From Streptomyces sp. SM10 (GTDB lineage: Bacteria; Actinomycetota; Actinomycetes; Streptomycetales; Streptomycetaceae), in assembly GCF_002910915.1 (NCBI RefSeq), contig NZ_NEUF01000184.1, positions 1-64,000 on the forward strand: DNA of 64,000 nt, written 5' to 3'. The notes beneath the pieces were generated by a model. That model searched no databases. It was not told where the DNA came from and saw only the letters and a program-made list of their open reading frames with translations. Made by a program: the position numbers and the translations under genes. Below, in pieces: positions 20,785 to 30,543 of this stretch (within the stretch, counting starts at the first letter, position 1; the number at the start of each line of letters is the position of its first letter).

Positions 20785-22425
20785 TCACTCGTTCGGCCGT
20801 ACGTAGACAGTTTGTCCGAAGACCACGGTGCGCAGGCAGACCGGAAGCTCCGCGCCGGGGGTCAGGTCGGGCAGGCCGGGGGTACCGGAGCGGGGGTCCG
20901 TCGACCAACGCGCCACCCGGTCGTCCGGGGCCTGGACCAGCAGTTCACCGGTACGCCAGACGGCGTAGTCGGCCGGGGCTCCCGGCACGAGCACGCCCCC
21001 GTCGTCCCGTCCGACGGCCCGCCAGCCGCCCCGGGTGTGGGCGGTGAAGCCCGCGCGTACGGAGACGCGGTGGCCCGGGGTGCGGTGGTGGGCCGCGGCC
21101 CGGACGGTCCCCCAGGGGTCCAGGGGCGTGACCGGGCTGTCCGAGCCGAAGGCGAGAGGCACACCGGCGCGCAGCAGGGCGGCGTACGGGTTGAGGGTCG
21201 CGGCGCGCTCCGCGCCCAGGCGCCGGGCGTACATGCCGTCGGGGCCGCCCCACGCCTCGTCGAAGGCCGGCTGAACCGAGGCGGTGAGGCCGAGTTCGGC
21301 GAAGGCAGCGACGGTCTCCGGGGTGAGCATCTCCGCGTGTTCCACCCGGTGCCTGGCCGCACGGATCCGGGCGAGCCCGAGAGTCTCGGAGGCCACCCGG
21401 ACGCCCGCCACCACGGCGGACACCGCCGTGTCGCCGATGGCGTGGAAGCCGGCCTGGAGCCCCGCCTCGGTGCACGCCGTCACGTGCGCGGCGATCTGCG
21501 CGGCGTCGAGCCGGCCGGTTCCGGTGTGGGGGGCGTCGGCGTAGGGCTCGTGGAGGTGGGCGGTGTGGGAGCCCAGGGATCCGTCGACGAACAGGTCACC
21601 GGCCGCGCCGACGGCGCCGAGCTCCCGGATCCTGCGGGCACTCTGAGCGTCGTCGATGCGCTCGGCCCAGTAGCCGAAGACGCGGGGCCCTCGCTGCTCG
21701 GCGGCGAGCTCGAGGAGTCCGGTGAAGTCCTCCTCGTCCGAGATCTCCGGGCCCGCGCACTCGTGCACCGTGCCGATCCCGAGCGAGGCGGCGTGCGCCA
21801 GGGCCGCGCGCTGGGCCTGCTCCCGCTGGCGCGGTGTGACGGCGGCGTGGGCGGCAGCCCGCACCGCGTGGTGGGCGTCGCCGGTCAGGGGCGCGTCGGG
21901 GTGGTACCCGTCCAGCGCGGTGACGCCCGGGACGAGGTCCAGAAGCGCTGTGGTCACGACCGCGGAGTGCACGTCCACACGGGGCAGGTAGAGGGCCCTG
22001 CCGCCGGCCGCCTCGTCGAGTTCGGCTCGCGACGGCGGCCGCTGCTCGGGCCAGCGGGCCGCGTCCCACCCGTGGCCCAGGACGACTCCGTCCCCCGGCC
22101 GGCCGTTCGCGAACGCACGGACGACTCCGAGGGCGTCGGCGAGCGTGCGTGCCCCGGAGAGATCCAGTCCCGTCAGGGCGAGACCGGTCGAGGTGGTGTG
22201 CACGTGCGAGTCGGTGAAGGCCGGGGTGACCAGGGCCCCTTCCAGGTCGATCACCTCGTCGACACCGCTCGCGAAGGCGTCGGCCGCACCCTCCGAACCC
22301 ACCCATGCGACATGGCCGCGTTCGACGACCATCGCGGTGGCGAACGGGTCGGCGGGGCTGTGGACGTCTCCACCGCGCAGCAGCACGGTGCGGTGTTCGC
22401 TCTGGGGGACGGTGCTCTCGGTCAT
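20785..22425 (-). CDS. YtcJ-like metal-dependent amidohydrolase
   Basis: About 546 residues starting at the ATG at 22425 (an earlier in-frame start adds a Gly-rich extension). This is an amidohydrolase-3 protein: the metal motif DSHVH lies at about residue 72, HAIGDTAVS at about 342 supplies the later His, and FGSDSPVTPLDPW near 437 provides the metal-binding Asp. The family removes amino or formamide groups from varied substrates. No signal peptide is seen. It lies 69 bp downstream of the Lrp gene on the same strand, suggesting Lrp control. The substrate is unknown. Confidence 0.85.
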   Translation of the reverse strand: MTESTVPQSEHRTVLLRGGDVHSPADPFATAMVVERGHVAWVGSEGAADAFASGVDEVIDLEGALVTPAFTDSHVHTTSTGLALTGLDLSGARTLADALGVVRAFANGRPGDGVVLGHGWDAARWPEQRPPSRAELDEAAGGRALYLPRVDVHSAVVTTALLDLVPGVTALDGYHPDAPLTGDAHHAVRAAAHAAVTPRQREQAQRAALAHAASLGIGTVHECAGPEISDEEDFTGLLELAAEQRGPRVFGYWAERIDDAQSARRIRELGAVGAAGDLFVDGSLGSHTAHLHEPYADAPHTGTGRLDAAQIAAHVTACTEAGLQAGFHAIGDTAVSAVVAGVRVASETLGLARIRAARHRVEHAEMLTPETVAAFAELGLTASVQPAFDEAWGGPDGMYARRLGAERAATLNPYAALLRAGVPLAFGSDSPVTPLDPWGTVRAAAHHRTPGHRVSVRAGFTAHTRGGWRAVGRDDGGVLVPGAPADYAVWRTGELLVQAPDDRVARWSTDPRSGTPGLPDLTPGAELPVCLRTVVFGQTVYVRPNE

Positions 22426-22494
22426 GGGACCAGTCTCGCGCCTGCCGGGACCGGCTCCTCCCCCGCCCCCTGCGCCGGACCGCACGGGGGTGCC

Positions 22495-22935
22495 TCAGAT
22501 GCGCGGCGGCCGCGCCTCGTAGGGGGTGGAGAGGACGACGGTCGTCCGTGTGGAGACGCCGGCCAGCGTGCGGATGCGGGTGAGCAGGTGCTCCAGCTCC
22601 AGGGGACTGGAGACCCGCACCTTGAGGATGTAGTTCTCGTCGCCCGCGACGCTGTGGCACGCCTCCAGCTCCGGCACACCGGCGAGCCGTTCGGCGATGT
22701 CGTCGGGGGCGCTGGGGTCGAAGGGTTTCACCGAGATGAACGCGGTGAGGGGCAGGCCGACAGCCTCGGGGTCGACGACCGCGGCGTAGCCCCGGATCAC
22801 CCCGCGCTGCTCCAGCCGGCGAACGCGCTGATGAACGGCCGAGGTGGACAGGCCGGTGGCCTTGCCCAGGTCGGTGTAGCTCATCCGCCCGTCCTTGACG
22901 AGCAACTCCACAATCTGACGGTCCAGCTCCTCCAT
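22495..22935 (-). CDS. Lrp/AsnC family transcription regulator
   Basis: A 146-residue protein from the ATG at 22935. The N-terminal helix-turn-helix (LDRQIVELLVKDGRMSYTDL, then STSAVHQRVRRLEQRGVI) is followed by an AsnC ligand-binding ferredoxin-like domain (residues about 65-140). No Shine-Dalgarno precedes the ATG, so translation may be leaderless. A GGCAT-N7-ATGCC inverted repeat (23005-23021) in the divergent promoter is a weak candidate site. Family members respond to amino acids; the adjacent amidohydrolase is a plausible target. Confidence 0.9.
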   Translation of the reverse strand: MEELDRQIVELLVKDGRMSYTDLGKATGLSTSAVHQRVRRLEQRGVIRGYAAVVDPEAVGLPLTAFISVKPFDPSAPDDIAERLAGVPELEACHSVAGDENYILKVRVSSPLELEHLLTRIRTLAGVSTRTTVVLSTPYEARPPRI

Positions 22936-23137
22936 GCGGATCAACCTATGGCCCCGGGTCCCTCCAGGCACAGTCGTGGGAGCTCCGGAAGGACACGTTC
23001 GAGGGGCATGTGACGAATGCCACAAGTTTACGGGTGGGTAGCCGACGGCCTCGCGGTTACGGCCCGCATCCCCCGGGAAGTGCTTGCTGTGGCCGAGGCC
23101 GTGGCGCCTTGTCGGCCCACCCGAGGGGGGAAAGACC

Positions 23138-23554
23138 ATGCAGAGCATCAAGCTCACCGGACGTACCGGACCGGAGTCCGAGGCATTCGCCGATCCGGAC
23201 GAGGACACCGTTCCCGACGCGTACGACACGTTCGGGATGTACCGGGTGATCTGCCCGGACTGTGCCCAGCCGATCGCCCTGCTGGCGGAAGAGGACGTCC
23301 TTCCCGAGCACGCGCTGTGCCCCACCCCGTGGAATCCGTTCGTGCTGACCGTCTGCCCCGGTACGAACCGTGTGGCCTCCCGGGCGCGCCCCGCCGACGA
23401 GTCGCTCGAGGCCCAGGAGCAGGAGCAGGAGACCGCAGTGCTGCTGACGCTCCCCCAGGGGCTCGACTGGCGGATGCAGCCCTTCTCGCACGCGGGCGGT
23501 CCGGGTTCGCGTCCGCTGCGGTACGTTCCGCAGACACAGCGGCACGCCGCCTGA
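23138..23554 (+). CDS. Conserved small protein with putative zinc knuckle
   Basis: A 138-residue acidic protein starting at the ATG at 23138 with a GGGGGGAAAG ribosome site; the ORF could extend to 23084 without one. Cys pairs in VICPDCAQP (residues about 40-47) and further Cys at HALCPTP and TVCPGT could bind one zinc ion. The middle contains an EAQEQEQE stretch. I do not recognise a named family. It is transcribed divergently from the Lrp gene. Confidence 0.65.
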   Translation: MQSIKLTGRTGPESEAFADPDEDTVPDAYDTFGMYRVICPDCAQPIALLAEEDVLPEHALCPTPWNPFVLTVCPGTNRVASRARPADESLEAQEQEQETAVLLTLPQGLDWRMQPFSHAGGPGSRPLRYVPQTQRHAA

Positions 23555-23703
23555 CGCCCCGCGCGAAGTCGGCGCGCACCATGACGGCCGGGCCGGCGTG
23601 GTGCTTGCGGTCCACGGGCGGGCCGGTGGTCGCGGCGCCCGAGGAACGGGCGCGCGAATCGGCCGGACAGTGACCCCGGACCCCGTTTCGGCGTTGGCCC
23701 TGT

Positions 23704-23997
23704 ATGACCACGCTGCATTCAACGGTCGGCCCCGTCCGCCGCCGTCTCGCCGCACCGACGCCCGGAGAATCGGTTCCGCATCCCGGGACGCCGCCCCGGG
23801 AGCCTGCACGGCAGTCCGTGGCGCACACCACCGACCCGCCGATCTACCGGGCCATGCTGCGCCACTGGGAGGGCACGGGCCGGACCCTGCCGGGCCGCCA
23901 TGACCAGGAGTGGAACCGGATCATGACGACACCCGTCTGGTCGGACCGGCCCCTCCGGGTCAGCGCGTCTCGGGACCCGCGAGGTGACGGGCGATGA
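23704..23997 (+). CDS. Small hypothetical protein overlapping the acyl-CoA dehydrogenase 3' end
   Basis: A 97-residue ORF with Streptomyces-like codon use ending in PLRVSASRDPRGDGR. The region DPPIYRAMLRHWEGTGRTLP looks protein-like. No ribosome site is seen before the first ATG, and a shorter start at 23854 is possible. It overlaps the convergent acyl-CoA dehydrogenase gene by 38 bp. Function unknown; existence moderately likely. Confidence 0.4.
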   Translation: MTTLHSTVGPVRRRLAAPTPGESVPHPGTPPREPARQSVAHTTDPPIYRAMLRHWEGTGRTLPGRHDQEWNRIMTTPVWSDRPLRVSASRDPRGDGR

Positions 23998-25132
23998 CCA
24001 TGCGCTGGATCTGATTGGTGCCCTCGACGATCTGCAGCACCTTGGCCTCGCGCATCAACCGCTCGACCGGGAAGTCGAGGGTGTAGCCGTAGCCTCCGAG
24101 GACCTGGACCGCGTCGGTGGTCACCCGCATGGCCGCGTCGGTGCAGAACAGCTTCGCCATCGCCGCCTGGCGCGAGAACGGCAGGCCCGCGTCGCGGAGC
24201 CGTGCCGCCTCCAGGTAGAGGGCCCGGCCCGCCTCGATGCGGGTGGCCATGTCGGCGAGCATGAAGCGCAGCCCCTGGAAGTCGGCGATCGGGCGGCCGA
24301 ACTGGCGCCGGTCGGTGGCGTACCGGACGGCCTCGTCCAGGGCAGCCTGGCCGACACCGATGGCGCAGGCGGCGATCCCCAGCCGTCCGGAGTCGAGCGC
24401 CGACAGGGCGATGGCGAACCCCTGCCCCTCGTCACCGATGCGGCGGTCGCCGGAGACGCGTACGCCGTCGAAGTGGAGCTGGGCGGTGGGCGAGCCCTTC
24501 ATCCCCATCTTCTTCTCGGGCAGGGCCGCTTCGAGGCCCTCGGCGTCACCCGGGACGAGGAAGGCGGTGATACCGCGCGGCCCGTCCTGCCCGGTGCGGG
24601 CCAGGACCGTGTAGAAGTCCGCGATGCCGCCGTGCGTGATCCAGGCCTTGGTCCCGGTGAGCACCCAGTCCTCGCCGCCCCGCACGGCCTTGGTGCGGAG
24701 CGAGGCGGCGTCGGAGCCCGAGGAGGGCTCCGAGAGGCAGTAGGCGCCGAGCAGGCCGCCCGCGAGCATCGAGGGGAGGTGGGCGGCCCGTTGCTCCTCG
24801 GTGCCGTATCCGGCGAGCGCGTGGCAGGCCAGCGAGTGGACGCTGACGCCGAGGCCGACGGTGAGACGGGCGGCCGCCAGCTCTTCGAGCACCTGGAGAT
24901 AGACCTCGTACGGCTGGTCGCCGCCGCCGTACGCGGAGTCGTACGGCAGTCCGAGGAGTCCGGCTTCCGAGAGCAGCGTGAAGACGGGGCGCGGGAAGAA
25001 GCCCGCCTCCTCCTCCTCGGCCGCCCGGGGAGCGATTTCCTTCGACACGATGTCGCGTACGAGCTCGACGAGCTGCCGGGACTCCTCGGTGGGCAGACGG
25101 CGTTCCACCGGCTGCGGGGCACGGTCGGACAT
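23960..25132 (-). CDS. Acyl-CoA dehydrogenase
   Basis: A 390-residue flavoprotein with standard domain order. The N-terminal helical domain runs to about residue 125. The middle beta domain has the FAD/substrate motif YCLSEPSSGSDAASL and ITHGG. The C-terminal helical domain contains the catalytic Glu in VLQIVEGTNQIQ (about 373) and VLGGYGYTLDFPVERLMR. It oxidises acyl-CoA to enoyl-CoA, passing electrons to ETF. Substrate chain length cannot be judged. It is monocistronic between convergent and divergent neighbours. Confidence 0.95.
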   Translation of the reverse strand: MSDRAPQPVERRLPTEESRQLVELVRDIVSKEIAPRAAEEEEAGFFPRPVFTLLSEAGLLGLPYDSAYGGGDQPYEVYLQVLEELAAARLTVGLGVSVHSLACHALAGYGTEEQRAAHLPSMLAGGLLGAYCLSEPSSGSDAASLRTKAVRGGEDWVLTGTKAWITHGGIADFYTVLARTGQDGPRGITAFLVPGDAEGLEAALPEKKMGMKGSPTAQLHFDGVRVSGDRRIGDEGQGFAIALSALDSGRLGIAACAIGVGQAALDEAVRYATDRRQFGRPIADFQGLRFMLADMATRIEAGRALYLEAARLRDAGLPFSRQAAMAKLFCTDAAMRVTTDAVQVLGGYGYTLDFPVERLMREAKVLQIVEGTNQIQRMVIARHLAGPETR

Positions 25133-25349
25133 GACGGCGCTCTCCTCCCTGTCGGGCGTGACGGCGGTCGCGCGCGCGGGGTGGGCGCGGCACCGCCGGG
25201 TGGTCCCGGGCGATGCCCGGAAATCTACGGCTCCTCAGCCGATCCTGCCTTCCCGGATCACGGGAGGCGCTGGCCAGCGGCTGTGGCGCGTTGAGTATGC
25301 CCGATCGGAGCCCACACGTCACCGGGTGGCGGACTCCGTGATCAGGGAA

Positions 25350-25387
25350 ATTGGTCCGAACCATTGACCTGAATGGTCTAGTCCATC
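25350..25387 (+). promoter_or_regulatory. Two DasR-type operators over the chitinase promoter
   Basis: ATTGGTCCGAACCATT (25350-25365) and AATGGTCTAGTCCATC (25372-25387) each match the DasR element consensus, whose core is TGGTCTAGACCA. The two lie 22 bp apart, about two helical turns. TTGACC (25364-25369) lies between them as the -35 box, with a -10-like TCTACG/TACGGT about 16-18 nt downstream, so bound DasR would block RNA polymerase. Release by glucosamine-6-phosphate would induce the chitinase. Confidence 0.8.
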
Positions 25388-25479
25388 TACGGTCTCGCCC
25401 AATGCCTCACCGCGTCCATGTCAACAACACGGCCCCGGAGGCAGCCTCACCACCAAGCCCTCCCCCACGAGGAGCCACA

Positions 25480-26745
<1,266 letters not shown>

Positions 26746-26779
26746 CCCCTACGGGGTACACGCACCGCAGGGCGGGTCA

Positions 26780-26810
26780 GGGGTGGGGTGCCGGGCGGGC
26801 GCCCCACCCC
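26780..26810. terminator. Hairpin between chitinase and small membrane protein gene
   Basis: GGGGTGGGGTGC (26780-26791) pairs with GCGCCCCACCCC (26799-26810), 12 bp with one G-U pair and a 7-nt loop. It serves two convergent genes. Confidence 0.75.
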
Positions 26811-26835
26811 ACCGGTCGTTCGTGGGGACCGCAGG

Positions 26836-26982
26836 TCACATGAGTCCTGCCTGCGTGACGAACATGGCGAGGACGACGACGAGCGTCCAGCCCAGGATGT
26901 GCTCCAGGACCTTCGGCCCGTCCTCGGGGCCACCGGTGCGGGCGCGGGTACGGGTCCGGTTCTCGGCGGTGGTCGCGGTCAT
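26836..26982 (-). CDS. Small single-span membrane protein (48 aa)
   Basis: The minus strand encodes a 48-residue protein: a basic Thr/Arg-rich head (residues 1-18), a GPEDGPK linker, then one membrane helix (HILGWTLVVVLAMFVTQAG) to the C-terminus. AGCGAGCGAG precedes the ATG at 26982. Similar tiny tail-anchored proteins occur at this place in Streptomyces genomes. The function is unknown. Confidence 0.65.
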   Translation of the reverse strand: MTATTAENRTRTRARTGGPEDGPKVLEHILGWTLVVVLAMFVTQAGLM

Positions 26983-27190
26983 GGCATCTCGCTCGCTCGG
27001 TCGGTCGGCAGTGGGTCCCCCGTGACCCGACCACAGTGCCAGCGAGAGCGGGCTGCGCGGTAGAGATCCGGGTCACAGCGACAGGCGGGCCGGAACAGGA
27101 CGTACGGGCGCGCATCCCCGCTCCCGCAGGGGATCAGCGGGCCGGGGCGCGCGGCGCGGGCGGGCCGGATGTGGCCCAGGACATACCATC

Positions 27191-27469
27191 ATGTGTGACC
27201 ACCAGTCCTTGTCCACCATGGACGACGACATCCTCAAGAAACTCTTCCCGGACATATCGCCGATGGTCGTGAGGCGGGCTCCGCAGCGCAACAAGTACTC
27301 CGACCGGAACGAGCAGGAGGCCGAGATGATCGCCTCGCTCCACTGCGCCCGCATCGGTCCGCGGACCGGGAACCCCCTGCCCCTCCATTCGCACGGCGAT
27401 GTCATCGGCAGTCTCAGGATGGCGGTGTCCGGCGACCATCACCCTGGACGCGCCCCCATGGGACTCTGA
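27191..27469 (+). pseudogene. C-terminal remnant of ParH-like toxin/peptidase
   Basis: About 45 residues around LKKLFPDISPMVVRRA and KYSDRNEQEAEMIASL match the C-terminal end of the ParH-like/MAB_7171c metallopeptidase toxins common in Streptomyces, recognised from memory. The zinc-binding N-terminal two thirds (about 100 residues with the HExxH) are missing. The terminal TGA overlaps the ATG of the next broken gene, the usual coupling with MAB_1171c-like genes. It is the left edge of a cluster of gene debris. Confidence 0.55.
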
Positions 27470-27650
27470 TGGACCATCTGTTCACATGGCTCTCCTGGTC
27501 GTGCGCCGTCGCCAACCTGATCACCCTCTGCTACAAGGCCCCCGATTGCGGATGAACGCGCAGAACTCCGCCCTGTTCGCGCTGTGCACGTATTTCTTCT
27601 TCAACGGGCTGTCCTACTGGATCGATCTCGAGATCTTCCGGGACCGGCCT
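27469..27650 (+). pseudogene. N-terminal remnant of MAB_1171c-like membrane protein
   Basis: The ATG at 27469 reads MDHLFTWLSWSCAVANLITL and CYKAP, then stops at 27553. One base shifted, the frame continues LRMNAQNSALFALCTYFF and NGLSYWIDLEIFRD to about 27650, where similarity ends abruptly. The break is a lost base in a C5 run. MAB_1171c-like proteins are about 400-residue membrane proteins encoded next to ParH-like toxins, so both halves of the pair are broken here. A sequencing error could explain the frameshift but not the truncation. Confidence 0.6.
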
Positions 27651-27690
27651 CTCTCATTTCTTCGCTTCGGGTGCCCGCGCTCCACACCTG

Positions 27691-28035
27691 ATGGTTCCTG
27701 CCGCGGATCCGGACCGGACATGGGACGACGCCTCCGTCAGGGCGGCGCTGCTCGCTCTCGGAGGCACGGACGCCGGGCTCCTTGACGATCCCGTCTTCGC
27801 GGAGGTCATGTTGCCGTACATCAAGGCGGACTTCCGGATGCTGGCCGCCTACACACGCGCTGAACCGGCCCTCCTCGACTGCCCGGTCACGGTGCTCGTC
27901 GGTGAGGACGACCCCCGGGTCACCGCGGACCAGGCTGCCGCGTGGGGGGTGACGTCGCGGGCCGGCTTCTCCGTCCGCACCGTGCCCGGGGGGCATTTCT
28001 ACCTCGCCGATGCCGCACCGTTCGGTGTCATCACC
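27691..28035 (+). pseudogene. C-terminal remnant of type II thioesterase
   Basis: Residues encoded from about 27700 to 28030 match the C-terminal half of NRPS/PKS type II thioesterases: DDPVFAEVMLPYIKADFRML (lid region), CPVTVLVGEDDPRVT with the catalytic Asp region, and VPGGHFYL with the catalytic His. The N-terminal half with the GHSMG nucleophile Ser is absent. The frame runs on to 28281 without meaningful sequence. Such enzymes edit mis-primed carrier proteins, so an NRPS or PKS pathway once adjoined this point. Confidence 0.7.
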
Positions 28036-28267
28036 CGGTCGTGGGTGCCGGGCGGGGCCTCCGCACCCGGTAGTTGCGCGTCGGCGGAGAGCCGGACCAG
28101 GCGGCCGGGTGCGGTTGAGCCGGAGGCGTACCCGCTCCCGGCCGCAGGCGGCTCGGTCGTCCGACCCACCTGCCTGAGCTGCCGGGCGGCCGCCTCACCC
28201 CTGCCGCCCGGCGTGTCGCGGCGCGCCGCCGGCCGTGATCCGGTGAAACTCCCCGCTGCCGGCCGGG

Positions 28268-29206
28268 CTACTTCTCGCTGATCCCGTGCCGGGCGGCCCA
28301 GTCGTGCGCGACGTCCTCCGGGTCCTTCTTGCCCTTGTCCACGAGGCGGTTGAGCTCGGTCAGGTCCTCGGTCCTCAGCGCGTTGCCGAGGCGGGCGAGC
28401 GCCGCCCGCACCGTCGAGTCGGCCTTGCGGTCGGCGATGAGCGGGACGACGTGCTGACCGGGGACGAGGTTCTTGGGATCGGTGAGCACGACCCACTTCT
28501 GGGCGGCGATGTCGGTGTCGGTGGTGAAGAGGTTCGCGACGTCGACGTCGCCCTTCTTCAGGGCACCCTTGACCAGCGGCCCCGAGGAGTCCAGGGACTT
28601 GAACTCCTTGAACTCCACGCCGTAGACGTCCCTGAGGCCCACCGCTCCGACCGTGCGCTTCTTGACCTCGGGGGCGGCACCGATGACGAGCTTCCCGTCG
28701 TGCTTCGCAAGGTCCGCGAGGGACTTCAGACCGTACCTGTCGGCGGTCTCGCGGGTGACGACGAAGGCGTCGGAGTCCTCGGCCGCGCCGTACGGAAGGA
28801 TCTGCAGGCCGGCCGGGAGGGCCATGGCGAGGGCGTTCTGCATCTCGCCCTCCTCGGTCGCCTCGGCCTTGGGGTCCAGGTAGTGCAGCAGCGCGCCCTG
28901 GTACTCGGGCAGGAGGTCGATGTCGCCGCCCTTGAGGGCGGGGATGAGGATCTCGCGGGTGCCGAGGTTGGGGCGGACCGTGGTCTTCACACCGGCAGCT
29001 CCGAGCGCCGCTGCGTAGAGATGTCCGAGGACCTGGTTCTCGGTGAAGTTGGCGGTGCCGATGGTGACGCCGTTCTTGCTGGAGCCTCCGCCCCCGCCGC
29101 CACCGGAACCCTGTCCGTCGAGCGAGGTGATGCCGCTGCTGCAGGAGGCGAGTGCGGGGACGGTGGCGGCGGCGAGGAGTCCACCGAGGAGGTTTCTGCG
29201 GTTCAT
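28268..29206 (-). CDS. Osmoprotectant ABC transporter substrate-binding lipoprotein
   Basis: A 312-residue OpuCC/ProX-type protein. The signal peptide ends in a lipobox ALASC (Cys22), followed by a Gly-rich tether (residues about 33-42). The mature domain begins VTIGTANFTENQVLGHLYA, typical of glycine betaine/choline binding proteins, and contains DLLPEYQGALL. It captures quaternary ammonium osmolytes outside the membrane. It is the last gene of a four-gene operon; its ATG overlaps the stop of the upstream permease (ATGA). Confidence 0.93.
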   Translation of the reverse strand: MNRRNLLGGLLAAATVPALASCSSGITSLDGQGSGGGGGGGSSKNGVTIGTANFTENQVLGHLYAAALGAAGVKTTVRPNLGTREILIPALKGGDIDLLPEYQGALLHYLDPKAEATEEGEMQNALAMALPAGLQILPYGAAEDSDAFVVTRETADRYGLKSLADLAKHDGKLVIGAAPEVKKRTVGAVGLRDVYGVEFKEFKSLDSSGPLVKGALKKGDVDVANLFTTDTDIAAQKWVVLTDPKNLVPGQHVVPLIADRKADSTVRAALARLGNALRTEDLTELNRLVDKGKKDPEDVAHDWAARHGISEK

Positions 29207-29889
29207 CGTGCTTGCTCCTGGGCCTGCTTGGCGGGGCGGTGACGGAAGAGGGCGCGCTGGAGTGCGGAGAGGGCGAGGTCGAGGACGACGGCGACGACCG
29301 CGACCAGCACGGCTCCGCCGAGCACCTGCACGAGGTCACGCTGGGCGAGCCCGTCGAAGACGTAGCGGCCGAGTCCGCCGAAGGAGACGTACGCGGCGAT
29401 GGTGGCGGTGGCGACGACCTGGATGAGCGCCAGCCTGAGCCCGGTCATGATCAGGGGCAGCGCGAGGGGCAGTTCGACCTGGAGGAGGACCTGGTGCCGG
29501 CGCATGCCCTGGCCGCGGGCCGCGTCCCGCACCTCGGGGTCGACGGCGGTCATCCCGGCGTAGGTGTTGGTGACGATGGAGGGGACGGCGAGCGCCACCA
29601 GGGCGATGTAGACGGGCCACATCGACAGTCCGCTGGCGAGGAAGACCAGCACCACGAGCCCGACCGTGGGCAGGGCCCGTCCGAAGCTCGACAGGTTGAT
29701 GGCGAGGAAGGCTCCGCGCCCGGTGTGCCCGATGAGCAGACCGACCGGCAGGGCGATGGCGGCGGCGACGAGGGTGGCGATCAGCGAGTACTGGAGGTGC
29801 TCGGCGAGGCGGTGCCCGATGCCGTCGGGGCCGGCCCACTGTTCACCGCTGACCAGCCAGGCGCCGAGGTCCTTGAAGAGTTCGTACAC
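29203..29889 (-). CDS. Osmoprotectant ABC transporter permease (OpuCD-like)
   Basis: A 228-residue membrane protein with five to six helices. The permease motif TNTYAGMTAVDPEVRDAARG and QVLLQVELPLALPLIM (residues about 107-147) is the EAA loop that docks on the ATPase. It is paired with a second permease starting 3 bp upstream. Together with the lipoprotein and ATPase it forms an OpuC-type importer for glycine betaine, choline or carnitine, expected to answer osmotic stress. Confidence 0.92.
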   Translation of the reverse strand: MYELFKDLGAWLVSGEQWAGPDGIGHRLAEHLQYSLIATLVAAAIALPVGLLIGHTGRGAFLAINLSSFGRALPTVGLVVLVFLASGLSMWPVYIALVALAVPSIVTNTYAGMTAVDPEVRDAARGQGMRRHQVLLQVELPLALPLIMTGLRLALIQVVATATIAAYVSFGGLGRYVFDGLAQRDLVQVLGGAVLVAVVAVVLDLALSALQRALFRHRPAKQAQEQAR

Positions 29890-29892
29890 GGG

Positions 29893-30543
29893 TCAGGCCC
29901 CCTGCTTCTGCCGGCGGGTCCAGGGAGTCAGGACGTACTGGAGGGTGACGAGGGCCGCGTCCGCGACGAGCGCGAGAAGCAGGGTCAGGACGATGCCGAC
30001 GATGACGGGGGTGGGGAAGTTGCGCTGGAAACCGTCCGTGAACAGCTGCCCGAGTCCGCCGTCCCCGATGTAGGTGGCCACGGAGACGAGCGAGATGGCC
30101 ATCACCGTCGCGATGCGCACGCCCGCCATGATCACGGGCAGGGCGAGGGGGAGCTCGACGGTGAGCAGGGTGCGCAAGGGCCGGGCACCCATGGCCTTCG
30201 CGGCTTCCTTCGTCCGTGCGGGCACGGAGTCCAGGCCCTCGACGGTGTTCCGCAGCAGCACGACGAGGGTGTAGATCGTCAGGCCGATGACGGTGGTGGT
30301 GCGGGTGAGCCCGCTGACCGGCAGGAGGAGCACGAAGACGGCGATGGACGGGACGGTGAAGAGGACGTTCGACAGGCCGAGGAGGAATCCGCGCAGTGGG
30401 CGTACGCGGTGCGCGATCACGGCCAGCGGGAGCGAGACGGCCAGGCCGAGGAGTACGGCGGTGAGGGCGGCCTGAAGGTGGGCGAGGGCCAGGGTGGTGA
30501 GATCGCCGGTGTGGTCGGATATCCACGACCAGTCGACGCTCAC
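29893..30543 (-). CDS. Osmoprotectant ABC transporter permease (OpuCB-like)
   Basis: A 216-residue protein starting at a GTG (30543) that overlaps the ATPase stop (GTGA). Five to six hydrophobic segments surround the EAA loop RTKEAAKAMGARPLRTLLTV (residues about 127-146). It is homologous to the other permease of this operon, as expected for the two-permease OpuC/OpuB type. Confidence 0.92.
   Translation of the reverse strand: MSVDWSWISDHTGDLTTLALAHLQAALTAVLLGLAVSLPLAVIAHRVRPLRGFLLGLSNVLFTVPSIAVFVLLLPVSGLTRTTTVIGLTIYTLVVLLRNTVEGLDSVPARTKEAAKAMGARPLRTLLTVELPLALPVIMAGVRIATVMAISLVSVATYIGDGGLGQLFTDGFQRNFPTPVIVGIVLTLLLALVADAALVTLQYVLTPWTRRQKQGA

Noticed and set aside
23005..23021. GGCAT-N7-ATGCC inverted repeat near the Lrp gene as an operator feature
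   Set aside because: Five-base arms are expected by chance in this composition and Lrp sites are degenerate; mentioned only under the gene.
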